Below are positions 34,120 to 45,936 of a stretch of DNA of 64,000 nucleotides, piece after piece. Below the pieces are notes generated by a model that was not told the DNA's origin, did no database searches, and worked only from the letters and a program-made list of their open reading frames with translations. The stretch lies in NCBI GenBank assembly GCA_013368315.1, contig JAACJM010000231.1, positions 1 to 64,000 on the forward strand. Direction: 5' to 3'. Numbering within the stretch: the first letter of the stretch is position 1; each line of letters starts with the position of its first letter. Origin of the DNA: Tetrapyrgos nigripes (taxonomy: Eukaryota; Basidiomycota; Agaricomycetes; Agaricales; Campanellaceae). A program made the translations under genes and the position numbers.

Positions 34120-34612
34120 TTTGTTTTGATCTTGAAAAGTAATTATGTTCTCTGAATGTATGATGGAATTGTCTCTTTTAAAAATCTTCAAAAATGAAAT
34201 TTTACTGTGAATTACTTGTTTCTCCTGCACAAATGTTTATAGTGAATACCTGAAATTTCTGTAGTCTCTTATGAAAATGAATACCTTTTATTTATACCTA
34301 TGCATCCTCTGGTGAGCTTTTTTTGGAACTCAGTAAGTATTTTCTGCCAACTATCAAGTACAATATTCAAGGCTCTGTCAATGTCACCAAATATTATATG
34401 AGAGGTTTGATCACTGCATTGATTGTGTTTCTAAAGTGATGTGAGAGCTTACATTCTCCTGTGATATGAACTATTGACTTTATTACGAGTACTATATATT
34501 ACCATGATAGTAAGGAGTCCCGGTGCGTATGGCCTATCCTATTATGCAGCAATAGTTGTCAACGTTGAGGGCCTTCAGCTTGCATTTCGGCTACAAGATT
34601 GACACCAACAAA
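34120..34612. other. NLR2-to-Y2 intergenic DNA
   Basis: AT-rich, no ORF. It matches 24868-25364 with small insertions and deletions. Confidence 0.6.
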
Positions 34613-35224
34613 ATGTCCTCACAATCGCTTCTGAGGTAAGTTGAGGTAGAAATCAATATATATGCCATTGTACCATCTTCAGAAGTATAATATCCATTAC
34701 ATTTCAGCTCTTTCTCTTCAACTCGCATCTCGGAGAATGTGGTGATACGTTTCGTGGAACGTTCCTGGACCCACCCGACAGCGAGAGGACGAGCTCATGC
34801 CTTCAATATCCGCAGTAGGTGGCAAACCCGCCGTCTGGTTGACCTGCCTATCTACGTACATACTTCTAAGAATTTACTTCTAGGCACTACTGTCGATAGT
34901 ACCGGGCGAACACATATCGAACGCTGTTCAATCAATGGAGGGTATCATCATTTCCGATTCACCGTCATTTGTGGGTTATGGCCCGTGACTCACCCCTGCT
35001 TTTCCCTATTCATTTATCAAGTCTTCCTCCAATTAGTTTGTGAAAAAAGCCTACTAGGTGATAATAGATGTATATTTAAGAGCTTTAGTTTTGGCGAGCA
35101 ACTGACAAGTTTGATGGGAGATGAACGAAGAGTGAATTTCTTCTGTTTCCGTGAAAATGCAAACAGCCCGGGTCACCACGATAGCATTCTGTTGCATAGA
35201 TCCCTCGAGTCTGACCTTCAATGA
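34613..35224 (+). CDS. gene Y2, uncharacterised, intact copy
   Basis: Function unknown. Exon 1 34613-34635 (MSSQSLL) and exon 2 34708-35224 join in frame to 179 residues. The donor GTAAGT and acceptor TTTCAG are canonical. The protein has an Arg-rich first half ('FVERSWTHPTARGRAHAF', 'RSRWQTRRL') and a mixed second half ('GEQLTSLMGDERRVNFFC'); no motif or signal peptide is recognised. It follows NLR2 by about 500 bp on the same strand, and its paralogue Y1 follows NLR1, so the pair was duplicated together. The coding match between copies is high and differences include amino-acid changes. Confidence 0.55.
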
Positions 35225-35618
35225 TGTCGTTACTTCTGTGAGGACGCTGACAGGAGGGATAGCCAACGCGTTTGAGACTGTTTATCACAGTTGGCATTTT
35301 CACAGTGTAAGAACGAAGGGGCCCGGTAATGACATCATAACACCTTCGACTTCTTCACATTTGTCACTCACACATTTTCCTTCATGACAACGACAGCAAC
35401 AGTGAAAGAAGCAAGCCCATAACAAGTCTACCTACGCTGGTATGTACAATTGACTCGCCTTTTTCTTTCGCATTTCTCTCTCTCTCTTTTCTTCTTCATT
35501 GTTTTGACAGTTTGTCCTTCCTTCAACCGACTCTGTAGACAGGACGACGTGTTTGGGAGAAGATATACTCACCTGGTTTACTCTACGTGACTGGGCTAAA
35601 TTGTCAGGGTGACATTTT
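35225..35618. other. Y2-to-X2 intergenic DNA
   Basis: No supported gene. It matches 25963-26490 of the other copy, with deletions here. A TC-rich run lies near 35475-35500. Confidence 0.5.
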
Positions 35619-35973
35619 ATGGACACGACTGCCGTTGGATACAGTGAGTTTAGACCGACGAGGTTATTCCTTTTTCCGTGTTCTGACGCATTTTACAGTC
35701 TTCACCCGCCCCTTCGACATCTACTACACCTTGTTCTCGCCCTCATCCTCATCCTTAACCCGCCCTGGGCCCACTCCCTACCCAGACTTCAACGTTACAC
35801 CACCCGCTCCCTTCCCATACCTCAACACCAACAATCCCCATCCACCCCCCCCCCTCCTGCAACGTCCTCACTCCCGCCAAATATGGTATAGAGGGGGTGT
35901 CACCTATGAAAGTGTTGGTGGTGTAGGGCGTTGGAGGGGGCCTTCAAGTCATGGTGGTGGGCGATGGATTTAG
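35619..35973 (+). CDS. gene X2, hypothetical, Pro-rich
   Basis: Not recognised. Exon 1 35619-35643 (MDTTAVGY) joins, through intron 35644-35698, to an exon reading 'IFTRPFDIYYTLFSPSSSS' and then a Pro-rich stretch with a C-run (35846-35856). One open reading ends at 35973. After the C-run another frame ('VVGDGFREGETLSV') runs on to 36469, so the true end depends on the exact length of the C-run or on a missed intron. It is half of the duplicated segment that is frameshifted at X1. Confidence 0.35.
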
Positions 35974-38270
35974 GGAGGGGGAGACGTTGAGTGTGCCTTG
36001 GCCCTCAAGAGTGCCTTCTCTAGCTGGGACTCGAAGTGGTAATTGGGTGGACCTGGTGTGTACCCATGGATACGAGGGCAAGCTTGAGATCCAGGTCTAT
36101 CGCTCATGCTCCGCTTCCCTCTACATCAAAATCGGCCGCACGTCGACTCCCTCCATATCCACATCCACAACGCGACCTCTTTCTTGTCCTACTTCTACTC
36201 CCTGGCTCGTCAGCCCTCCCACTCCCATTCCCACTCCCACGTCTATGCCTACTTCTGTGCCTCAGCAAATACCTCATACTAATGCCAACACCAACATCCT
36301 CCCAACGAAACTCAATATCCATGGAAACCCATACCCTGTCATCGCTATTCCTTCTGTCCCCATACCCGTACCGGTTCCCGTTCCCATTGCAGGTGGTACT
36401 TCAGGATATACCTACCTGTTCAGAACTCCACCAAGTGACTGTACGCCATACGCCTGCCCCTGGGCCTAGGATTTCTCATTCCCCTCACCCACTTCCATGC
36501 CCACGCCCACCTTCAACCTCGCAGATACAGGTGGAAGGGGAGCTAGACATACAGATACCGTTTTTTCGATGCGGTGTTTTTGCTTTCCAGTATCAATATC
36601 CCCAAATGCGAGTACCTGTACCCCTCCTCACCCCACATCGAAACCAGTTACACCACCCATCCTTACCCCAACTCAAACGCAACTGCAAATAACATCAACG
36701 TCTCCTCGAGCATCAGCATGAGCATCGTCAAGGCAAACGGGGGGTTCACAGGAATGCGAATATGAATATGGATAGTCCAAAGGATGTCGATGTCGAAGAG
36801 GTGGTATGGGCATGGAAGAGGAGAGAAGCAGAGAGGTGAGGGATCTAGAGGCGAAGGAGGTAGAAAGGGACAGGGAGATGAAGGGGAGGAGGGGGGTATG
36901 GGTACCTCCATCCCCACCAACCGGGTATGGATGTGGGTTGCCTATACATATAGGGGGTATGGGTATGGGTATGATCGTTAATGAGGGATGGACCCCTCAT
37001 CTTGTGGATGCGAGGACACCTACACCTATACCTTCGAAAAGTCAAGGTCAAAGTCAAAATCAGAGTCATGTGCAGGATCCTCGTCCCGTTCCTAGTCCCG
37101 GTCAAGGACAGCGACAAAGACTGTTCTAATGCTACTCCTATTGCTATTCCCATTGCTAATAGCTATACCTACTCCCAATGCAAATGCGAAACCGTCACCA
37201 CCACCCGTCACCACCGTCACCACCACCTGTCACCACCGTCACCATCACCGTCGTCGTCGTCATCATCATTAGTGATGGCTCCCGCTGCCACTGCCTATGC
37301 CACCTCTTCGTCTTTTTCTTGCAATGACCAACTCGGCGACCAAATTGACCAGATCAACGCAAACGCAAACGGTCCCGGCCTACCCTCCAACGCTAATCCT
37401 AATTGTAACGCTGCTAATCTCGATGCTGTACCTATCACCAACACCAATGTCAGTGCCGACGCAGACCGATACCATCCCAAGTCTACATCTACATCTCTTC
37501 CTGACTCCGACCCTGTCTCTCTAATGCATACGGGTACGCATACCCTCCCTGGTACAAATACCACCATTCATCCAACGTCAACGTCTAATGCCAATGATGC
37601 CGACACCGACTACGCCTGTTCCAGCTTTCTCATGCAAACACAAACGCATGCCACGTCTAATCCTATTCATCTCTCCTCCTTCTCCGAGTGCGAAAGTGCA
37701 TGTGGGAGCGTGACCATCGACATGGACGTGAATGACCCCCCTGTTTATGGTGATGTTGCGAAGGAAGTTGGGGAGAGAAGAAGCCGGGAAAGAAGGTGTT
37801 GGGAATGGGAAAGGTGGAGAGGATATGGCTATGGCTATGGACGTGGAAGACGTGCCCATGGACGTTGCTCAAGACTTGGGATTCGGATTTGGATTAAGAT
37901 TTGGTGTTGCGAAGGAGAGGACGTTGGTCTCCATGCCTGACCCTGACCCCTACCCCTGGGTTTTCGCGTTCTTCTTCTACTTCTTCTTTGACTTGTGTAC
38001 GTTATCCGCTTCTACGTGGCCAAACCCATCATCATCGATATCTGTTCGACATCCAGTACAATGTTGTTACCCCACACTCCTGCTGCACCGCTTGCGAAAT
38101 GTGGCCATGGGTCCGGAGATGGAGTTAAAGTTGGTACAGACCTGGTTAAGGCGGTTAGTCATGCGGTTCAGGTGAGTTCAATTTGTTGTCTTTATCTCAC
38201 CAAACTTCTACTAACCTTCCACGTATCTATCTAGGGGTGGTCACCGCACCATGTACGGCCACAGTCATAA
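35974..38270. other. low-complexity tract with long but doubtful ORFs
   Basis: Overlapping open frames on both strands (for example 36036-36692, and 36981-37940 of 319 codons on the plus strand) arise from CCCATTCCC-, CACCAC- and GGTATG-type simple repeats and are rich in Pro, Ser, Thr, Asn and His. No domain is visible in any frame. A degraded gene could lie beneath (a GTGAGTTC donor near 38172 and a CTAG acceptor near 38235), but I cannot support one. Confidence 0.4.
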
Positions 38271-39654
38271 GAAATACAGCTGCAGAAGGCTATGGGAGTG
38301 CCATGACCGTGTCTTATAAATTCCTCCTCTATTCGAGACAGTACGGGTACTGTATTTACTGGCTGTGTCATGGCTTTACGGAATAAAAATTTCTATTTAT
38401 TCGTACAACAGATTTTTGCAAGGTCTTCGATGCATAGGTAGTCTAAAGTGAACCAAACCATACTTCTTCCAGATACAGTGTCTGGATGGAGCACCAGGCT
38501 TCAAGAAAGCATCTCTACTCATCGCCATATTATCTAGAACTGCTCCCTGATGCAATGCTAGGGGCTCTTGTAGTCATTGGCTGTTGAAAGTTACAGCGTG
38601 TGATGAGATTTTTTATGTCAGCAGGAAGGTGTAGTAGTACAAAAATGCCATGAAGAAAAAAGTTCATGCAATCCAAAGACATAGGCAAGAGACAGGGAGA
38701 GAAACGGAGCAAACCGCGCTTGGAATGCATTGTAAAAAAAGGATATCTCTTGCCCACAGGGCAAAGCTGTCACTCACGGTCATATTGACATATAACAATT
38801 TACGTAGAAGGCTGACGGTCTTGCCGTCGCTGTTAAAATTTGCTCTAGACTCCATATGGTACGGCATCGTAACTGTCTCTACTGTCTGTGCCTGAAAATT
38901 GCAATGATTATAATAGAGCCACTTACTTGAATCTGACCTGAAGAGGCTATCCGCGTAAGCTTCTTTTGTCAGGACTAGCTAAAGAACGGAGCTGTGGCTC
39001 CAGGCTAGTTATGTCGAATCACGAATGAAGAATGGAAAGCTTGAACCTTGATACCAAGTAACGGAGTTCTTGGAGACTATTGGCGACCTGTCACTAAGGA
39101 AATGAATACTGTGGCAACAGAGAAGTGAAGAACAATCGAAAGACAAACTCAGGGAAACTCGACCGCAGAGAAAAAAGAGAACTGAATAACAGGAAGGCAT
39201 ACCCTCGAGCTCCAATCCCGCCGCCACAGATACACTATTGATTTGCGTCTGCAATCATGTAATCATATTTCACTATAATTCATTGGACACGTATATGAGT
39301 ACAGTGGATGTAGATACATACGACAGAGAGAACTCTGCCCTCATTAGACGCTAGAGACCTCATCTTTGGGTGGCAGATAGAGCGAATTTCTTTGTGATTT
39401 GATCAGGGGAATCCCAACTGTGGACTCGCAGTTTGTGTACTGAGGAATCACAGTTAGTGAATAGGGGAATCTCGACCTGCGGACTCACAGTATTATGGAG
39501 GAATCTCCGTTTGATTGAATAAAGCTCTATACATCTCATTATCCACCTTTGAGATCATCTGAGAGACGGTTGAACTTTACTCATCAATACTCTTATCATT
39601 CGAGGCCCCTTCGCACTTAAGGAGTCTTACTGAGTGTTTGTAATTGATAGTATA
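38271..39654. other. intergenic, with a short tandem repeat
   Basis: No gene supported. Two imperfect 58-bp units, both starting AGGGGAATC, lie at 39405-39462 and 39463-39520. DNA from about 39520 to 39654 (AATAAAGCTCTATAC and on) may be the remnant of a retroelement LTR that ends where the host duplication begins. Confidence 0.45.
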
Positions 39655-40773
39655 GTAGCTTTCTATTGAAAGTTACATTTCTATCTACTACACTTGAGAG
39701 TCCTATCAGGCCACCCTTATTTCAGTCCGCAATCCACTCAACCATAATCAACCACCCTGAGGTTGATTGGAATGACTTTGAGCTTTATCCTTAGCTTCTC
39801 TGCCACCCTGCTGATGAGATTGAATGATTTGGACGCTTGAGCCTTCTGTGAGTGTCCGTTTCTTCCTACGCGATTTGTGTCCCTAGTCCCAACAGCCACA
39901 CATCTTCCATTATCCAATAGGGGATTCCTATTCCTGCCCATCCGAGTACCACCAGAAATGCATCCCTGTAGCACAAGATATAAGTGGTAAGCTGGAGGTC
40001 GTTATTGTTCCCGTTGATAATCATTGCCTCTTTCTTGGAGAGCGTTTGGTAGTGGGGTCCCGACTGCTGGGGTGAGATATCAGGTTGCGTGGATATTGTT
40101 TTGCTGTTGCTTTCTCTTGTACTTCCTTTCTGCAGTCTTGGTTAAATCATGTTTCATCTATACCTGTATGTTTGATCCCTTTGGCACGCCGAAAGGACAA
40201 AAATATCTGCTCAACGGATAGATGACATTATTGTACTGATATAAGATGTTTCTGTACAAAATGTCCTTCTGTACGCCTTTCTGCTGAGCAGATATTTTTG
40301 TATTTTCGGTGTGTGGTCTTCTTGTTGTCACAAATTTACAGAATACATGAAGTTTTGAAGTGAATTGTAAGGATTGTCTGACATTCACCCGAGATGAATC
40401 ATTCTGCAACTTAGGGTTAAAGATGTTTATGACATTAGATTCATTTCTCAAATTCCTGTTTCAAGGAGGGCGAGGAAGCCCATTGTGACAAAATACAGAC
40501 CAGGAGTGTTGGTTTTGAAAAACTTTGCCCCATTCTTTAAAGGTGTCTTGGGCCATGACGGTTCTTCCAACTTAGCGTCCTTGGGAGCATCCTTTCTCTT
40601 GAGGACATCCAAGTGAGTTCCAATAACTTCAGTGCTTTAGTGATACTAGACTTTATTCAGTTGAGGTTAAGTCCTTCGTTCAGGCTCTGAGTAAGTACAC
40701 ATATAACACACCTGTTTACGAAGATCTCTAATTTTTCTTCAGCCTGGTATTAGATAAGATTGTGAGATAAGAC
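39655..40773 (+). repeat. duplicated host segment, copy B
   Basis: Second copy of 18945-20733, interrupted at 40773 by copia element C2 and resuming at 59450. It lacks the extra DNA seen at 19262-20130 and gains a 119-bp MITE at 40195-40313. The fragment 'RARKPIVTKYRPGVLV' (about 40468) reads slightly longer here than in copy A ('FAPFFKGVLGHDGSSNLASL'), so a real exon of an unknown gene may be present. Confidence 0.7.
40195..40313. mobile_element. 119-bp MITE
   Basis: Ends are inverted: CACGCCGAAA...AAAAATATCTGCTCA against TGAGCAGATATTTTT...TTTCGGTGTG. It is flanked by TGG (40192-40194 and 40314-40316). The paralogous site at 20295-20305 (CCTTTGGTCTTCC) is empty with one TGG, which confirms both borders. 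No coding capacity. Confidence 0.85.
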
Positions 40774-40899
40774 TGTTGGAATTTTATATTGACCTATACT
40801 TACAATGAACGATCTTATCTTTCTCTCCACTTTACTAGTATACACGATCCACTTGTATCCACATATGCACCACCTACTTTCTGTTCTACTCCATACTTA

Positions 40900-42526
40900 C
40901 AGTGGGTCAAAAAATTGTCCACATGTTTCGCATTTTTGGAAAGATTGCCAATTTAAGCAATACTGAGTAGAGATATTGAAATGTGGTCAGTGATGGGCAG
41001 AACGCCCTTGATAAGAGCTACAATAATCTGTTTTATTTGTCCTATTTGGCTCAAAACTCATGGAGATATGATTGATTTAAAATGGTATGTCATTTGGACA
41101 ATTTTTTGAGTTGCCACTTCAAAATCAGTATTGTAACTATGTGATGTCTCATAGATGACATCATAAGTGGAGTTGTACAATGATGCAATGGCTACATCAT
41201 AATGATATCATAGCTGCCAGCTGGACCATATATAAGGGCATCCAGTTGTTCTATAGCCCTCATCAAATCATGAGACCCATCACATCCACCCAGAAAGACA
41301 ATATCCTCTCTCTCCTCCAAACTTCTGCTTCATCCAGGGAAATCTCTGCTAAAACTGGGGTATCCAAGTCAAAGATTGCTTCTCTGGCCAAAGAGATGTA
41401 TCCTGACAAGGAGAACCATCAAGCAGGGCGTCCTAGAAAGCTGTCTACCACTGATGAACGTGCTGCTATCCAACAAATCAACACTGGCAAAGCTGAAAAT
41501 GCTACAGAAGTGGCCAGAAACATCAATCCCCTCCTTGACCAACCTGTCTCCACCCAAACCATTCGAAATTCCCTTCTCAGGCATGATGTGGACACATCTA
41601 AAACGAAGAAGAAGCCCAAACTCACTGCAGCTCACAGGAAGGCTCGTTTAAACTTTGCACAGAAGTACAGAAACTGGACTGTGGATGACTGGAAAAGGGT
41701 TATTTGGTCAGATGAGACTAAAATCAATCGATATGGGTCAGATGGACAGCAGTATGTGTGGGGGAGGAAGGGTGAATCCTTGGGAGAGAGAAATGTGGTG
41801 GAAACAGTCAAATTTGGAGGAGGAAATATCATGGTGTGGGGATGTATGGGGTGGGAAGGAGTTGGAAACATGGCAGAGGTGGAGGGCAGGATGAATGCAG
41901 AGCAGTATGTGGACATTTTGGAGAACAACCTTCTGGAGAGCATGGATATTTTGGGTGTTGATCCAGAGGTGGCCATTTTTCAGCAAGACAATGATCCTAA
42001 ACACAAGTCAAAACTGGCCACCAAGTGGTTTGAAGACAACAACATCCATTGCATGAGCTGGCCTGCTCAATCTCCTGACCTGAACCCCATTGAACACCTC
42101 TGGACAACCCTCAAACACAAGCTCAATGGATATGACACAGCACCCTCTGGAGTTTGGGAAATATGGGACAGAGCAGCTGAAAAGTGGGATGAAATCACAG
42201 AAGAAGATTGTCAGAAATTGATCAGGAGCATGCCTAGAAGGATTGAGGCTGTGTTGAAGGCCAAAGGAGGGCATACCAAGTACTGAGCTAGCACTTTCTG
42301 TATTTTCACTTGCATGTCAAAAAATTGTCCAAATGACATACCATTTTAAATCAGTCATATCTCCATGAGTTTTAAGCCAAATAAGACAAAACAGACAGAA
42401 TATTGTAGCGTTTATCAAGGGCTTTCTGTCCATCACTGACCACATTTTAATATCTCTACTCAGTATTGCTTAAATTGGCAATCTTTCCAAAAATGCGAAA
42501 CATGTGGACAATTTTTTGACCCACTG
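40900..42526 (+). mobile_element. Tc1/mariner element, copy 1 (intact)
   Basis: 1,627 bp with ends CAGTGGGTCAAAAAATTGTC and the reverse complement, flanked by TA (40898-40899, 42527-42528). Inverted repeats are long, about 210 bp. Each repeat also has the motif TCAAAAAATTGTCC at both its outer and inner edge in opposite orientation. The matching 3' LTR position of C2 (TACTTACATTG, near 58966) is empty. Confidence 0.95.
41270..42286 (+). CDS. Tc1 transposase (DD34E), intact
   Basis: Cut-and-paste transposase. The start at 41270 (MRPITSTQKDNILSLLQTSA) is chosen because a TATATAAG box lies about 40 bp upstream; an in-frame ATG at 41180 would lie before that box. 338 residues. The N-terminal helix-turn-helix pair (SREISAKTGVSKSKIASLA, then the GRPRKLS linker motif) binds the ends. 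The catalytic triad is Asp in 'WSDETKIN', Asp in 'FQQDNDPKH' and Glu in 'SPDLNPIEHLW', with 34 residues between the second Asp and the Glu. No stop or frameshift was found, so the protein may be active and could also mobilise copy 2. Confidence 0.95.
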   Translation: MRPITSTQKDNILSLLQTSASSREISAKTGVSKSKIASLAKEMYPDKENHQAGRPRKLSTTDERAAIQQINTGKAENATEVARNINPLLDQPVSTQTIRNSLLRHDVDTSKTKKKPKLTAAHRKARLNFAQKYRNWTVDDWKRVIWSDETKINRYGSDGQQYVWGRKGESLGERNVVETVKFGGGNIMVWGCMGWEGVGNMAEVEGRMNAEQYVDILENNLLESMDILGVDPEVAIFQQDNDPKHKSKLATKWFEDNNIHCMSWPAQSPDLNPIEHLWTTLKHKLNGYDTAPSGVWEIWDRAAEKWDEITEEDCQKLIRSMPRRIEAVLKAKGGHTKY

Positions 42527-42776
42527 TACATCATTTCTTACATCGTTGACTCTGAACTGATATCAGACATTACATCATAGTATCCACTTTTCTCCACTGT
42601 GTTATATTTACAGACTCGCATAGCCACAGTAGCTAACAGTATAAATACTTAGTAGTTCACTGTCTATACCTATAGAGCCACAATAGTATTTGTCACCTCG
42701 GTTGTTTAACAAGTGTCCTCATATTTATTTATTCTCATAGCCTAATCATATCTCATTGTCTAGCTCTTGACGTTGT

Positions 42777-43142
42777 ATGACTAGTAGCTCGCAGCACTAC
42801 AGCTCAAGGCATGGATTGCCAGCACCCAGGGTTGACAACCCCAAACAGATAATCAGATCACAGTCAGGATCTAGAAACCAGTCTAGGGGAGGCAGTCCCA
42901 GACCACAGCAGTATGTCCCACCAGCACCAGATCTCCATTGTGCATATCAGGCACACATATACAATTTTGATGACTACATTGATTGTTTATGGGACATAGA
43001 AAGTGAAGAATTTTATCAGTGCAACAAAACAGCTCATCCCTGTTCAAATCACTACAGCTCCATCCCATTACCACCAAAGGCAAACCCAAATCCTTGGGGA
43101 CGACACATAAACAGAGGACAAGAACCACTTATCAACAGTCAT
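42777..43142 (+). pseudogene. C2 copia gag leader, 5' part
   Basis: An open frame starting MTSSSQHYSSRHGLPAPRVD, rich in Ser, Pro, Gln and Asn, is cut at 43142 by the gypsy insertion (target GTCAT) and resumes at 53580. The resumed frame meets TGA at once (53580-53582) and then continues (APLPKNPLVFPSPGQPQ). It may be a long N-terminal extension or leader of gag. Confidence 0.6.
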
Positions 43143-43528
43143 TGTCAAGAACGTTGTCACTTAGCAAATAACCACCCAAGTCACATGATGAACAAGATAG
43201 ATTGACAGGTTACAATGAGATGAGAGAGAGATAGAAATAGTAGAGACAAGGAAAGGATGAGTAGCTGACTATGATCAACACTGCACTGTACTGAGAGCAG
43301 AGTGGAGACGAAGTGAACAGACTAAGGAACTGACTACAAGTCATTTGGTATATATGTAAAAGAAGTGAATTGAGAATAAGTGAATAGGTGAGAATGTCCA
43401 TGGAGATAGGGATCGGAGGAGATAAATGATGTACATATCAGATCAAGTGATGGTAACCGTGGTAAAGATGCGAGAAATGAATAATAGTCCATGGAGATAA
43501 GAAATGAATAGATCGGCAATTCGTGACA
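43143..43528 (-). repeat. gypsy 3' LTR (left in the window)
   Basis: 386 bp. Contains an extra segment near 43290-43315 and near 43380-43420 relative to the right LTR. Begins TGTCAAGAACG and ends CGTGACA. Confidence 0.92.
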
Positions 43529-43973
43529 CTACCCCCCTCTTATGACGAGCTTGCACCGGAGCTTGTATGCCGTTGACCCCGTTGACGAAGTTGGGGATGT
43601 CCCAAAGTCCCGTTTCCCACCAGTTGTTGAGTTTTCTCTCCATTTCCACCTCCTGCAAATCTTCGTGGTCTGTGTCATAATCCCATAGGGTCGCAGGGGT
43701 ATGATGTCCCCAAGAGCCCCAACTGTCTGAGTCCCAATCGTCATTGTTGTGGGGGTTATCCCACCTGTTGCTTGCTTTGTTGTTGGCTCTGTTCCACCAG
43801 TCATTGTAGTACCAGTCGTTCAGGTTGTAGTTCCATGCAATGCGTATGAAGAGGTTGATTCCATCTTCATGAGGGTTGTACAGAACCTTAGTCCCAGTGA
43901 AGATGAGCAATGTTTCAGGTGAGAATGAGAATGAGGGTGAGTTCTCAATAGTGGATGTGGTGGAGGTAGACAT
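43443..43973 (-). CDS. gypsy accessory ORF, Trp/Asp/Asn-rich, unknown
   Basis: Open frame of about 176 residues from ATG 43973 (MSTSTTSTIENSPSFSFSPE), running into the LTR; an upstream in-frame extension to 44105 exists. The centre is extremely rich in Trp, Asn and Asp (NYNLNDWYYNDWWN, then DDWDSDSWGSWGHH). It sits between the chromodomain and the 3' LTR, a place where some retroelements keep extra ORFs. No known domain. It is free of stops while pol is not, which may be chance. Confidence 0.45.
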   Translation of the reverse strand: MSTSTTSTIENSPSFSFSPETLLIFTGTKVLYNPHEDGINLFIRIAWNYNLNDWYYNDWWNRANNKASNRWDNPHNNDDWDSDSWGSWGHHTPATLWDYDTDHEDLQEVEMERKLNNWWETGLWDIPNFVNGVNGIQAPVQARHKRGVVSRIADLFISYLHGLLFISRIFTTVTIT

Positions 43974-44083
43974 GTCTGTTGATTGAGGGTGTTTGTTAAC
44001 TCCATGCTTGGGCGTAGCTTCTTTTAACGTCTCTCCTCCCAGGTGGGTACCTTCCTCGGTAAGCCTTTGACAGTGGACGCTGT

Positions 44084-44468
44084 CTATCTGTGTCGATACA
44101 CCCACAGATGTTTCAGATGGAACTCTTCAACCATGTTCATTATGTTTGACAGGTTTGACGTGGGGACCCAAGAATTTTCTGAGTCAGGGTAGTCTAACCA
44201 TTTGATGAGATACTGAGTTCCTTTCCTATTTCTGGTGGGTTTGGAGTCCAGTATCTTTTCCATGTCATATTCTTCATCTCCATCTAACAACTCTGCAGGT
44301 GGTTCGGGGTAGTTTGGTCCATGGGCGTCTGTTTCAACATATGGTGATAGCAATGATGCATGGAAAACAGGGTGTATTCGCCAGGTTTTCGGTAATTTCA
44401 ACTTGTAGTTGACCTGACCAATTACTTCAATGACTTCGAATGGGCCATGATGACGATCAGATAACTTA
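44084..44468 (-). pseudogene. gypsy integrase C-terminus with chromodomain
   Basis: 'LSDRHHGPFEVIEVIGQVNY' is the conserved GPY/F-type integrase tail, then 'LPKTWRIHPVFHASLLSPY', then a chromodomain (YDMEKILDSKP...QYLIKWLDYPDSENSWVP) that in this class guides integration to heterochromatin by binding histone marks. The aromatic residues Y, W and W of the chromodomain cage are present. Its upstream half lies beyond the Harbinger insertion (47857 onward), and the frame is restored exactly when the insertion and one TTA are removed. Confidence 0.9.
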
Positions 44469-44609
44469 GGGCCAGTTCGGATACCCACGGTTTTTCGAGA
44501 CACGACGTAGTTATTAGTTTTAGTAACTAGCCGAAGGTGGGAATACCACGCAACGTTAATTTAGGCGTTAGTTACTTGTTGTCCGACATTGTCCGACACA
44601 CGCTTCCTC

Positions 44610-45936
44610 ATGGTACGCGTCAGCAGTGCCTGTATACCTGCCCGCCCCTCTCAAGCTACCTCTGGCAACTTGTCAGCTGATGCCCTTCGTCGCCGTCGCC
44701 TTGCTCTGGTTACAAGTGTTATGGCAGTTACTGCAGCCGCAGGCACCATTTTCGCTGCCAGCTATCACCACTATAATCTGGAACCATACCACAATTCTGC
44801 ACTGACAGGCGCTGCTTGGGTGAAAGAGTTGAAAAAGGGGCATTCGGACCACATTAAGCATAATCTCGGAGTACGTTTGCATGTGTTTCAGAAGTTGAAG
44901 AAGGAACTGCAGGCTGTAGGATCTCTTCAGCCCCGTCGCTATATTGATGTCGATGAAATCCTGGCAACATTTTTATATCAGTCTGTAACCAATCTTTCTG
45001 TTCGGAAGGTTGCAGAGAGATTTCAGCAGAGCTTTGAGACAATATCTAGGTATGGGTATCCCTACTGTATTCGGAGCTGAGGCACTGATCTGTTTATTTC
45101 AAGAAATTTTCATGATGTCCTTCGCGCACTTGTCTCAGACCATTTTCGGCAAAAGTACCTACGCCTCCCAGCTGCTGATCGCATGCACTGAGTCCTCCAA
45201 AACAACAAATTCTGCCATTTCAAGGACTGTCTGGGTAGTGTCGATGGAAGTCATTTTTACGTCTGTCCCCCTGCTGATGAACGGTTTCCCTACTGAGATC
45301 GCAAGGGTCATCAGTCTCAGAATGTTTTTGCTGCGTGCGACTGGGACATGATCTTCACCTATGTGATGGCGGGGTGGGAAGGCAGTGTTGCAGATGGATA
45401 TCTTTTTGAAGAAGCAATGAAGAATGGATTTGAGGTACCAGAGGGGAAATATTATGTTGTGGATGCAGGATTTCCACTATGCTCTAAACTGCTTGTTCCA
45501 TATCGGAATATTCGCTATCATCTCCGTGAATGGCAAGCTGCCAGTATTAGGTGAGTCTTTATATAGGCCTAATCTTCTTGTGCTTATGCATGTTGTTGTG
45601 AACAGACCTCAGTCCAAGGAAGAATTGTTCAACCTCTGACATGCTCAACTCTGCAATGTCATTGAGCGGATTTTTGGAGTTGTCAAACGACAGTGGAAGA
45701 TTGTCCGTGAAGTGTGTGAGTATCCACTCCATACACAGAGCCTTATTCCTCTTGCGATTGCTGTGCTCCACAACTTCACTATATTCTATGATCCTCCAGA
45801 TCTTCCAGCCCAACTTCCAGATGTATGTGATCTTTTGGCTCCTGACTCCAATGGGGAATATCAACTGCGGAGATTTCACAAGCATCTGTCTTCAGAAATC
45901 AGATTGCCGATGCAATGTGGACCGATTATTTACTAG
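44610..45936 (+). pseudogene. Harbinger DDE transposase (three in-frame TGA)
   Basis: DDE_Tnp_4-type transposase. Exons 44610-45049, 45104-45550, 45606-45936. The first exon starts MVRVSSACIPARPSQATSGN and carries a helix-turn-helix-like region (LSVRKVAERFQQSFETISR). Catalytic Asp lies in 'GSVDGSHFY', the second Asp in 'YYVVDAGFP', and the Glu in 'CNVIERIFGVVKR'. Typical surrounding motifs are 'SQNVFAACDWDMIFTYV' and 'GWEGSVAD'. TGA codons at 45189, 45294 and 45637 interrupt the frame; at the last two the family usually has Arg ('YR.RKG', 'FNLRHA'), so CGA to TGA changes are likely. Confidence 0.9.

Larger units (their letters stand above)
40774..42739 (+). repeat. 5' LTR of C2, split by a Tc1 element
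   Basis: The LTR proper is 40774-40899 plus 42529-42739 (about 337 bp). TATA-like 'CAGTATAAATACT' lies near 42637. It differs from the 3' LTR at few positions outside insertions, so C2 is not very old. Confidence 0.88.

Noticed and set aside
36036..37940. Long ORFs of 218 and 319 codons
   Set aside because: They come from simple-sequence DNA open in several frames, with no domain and biased composition.
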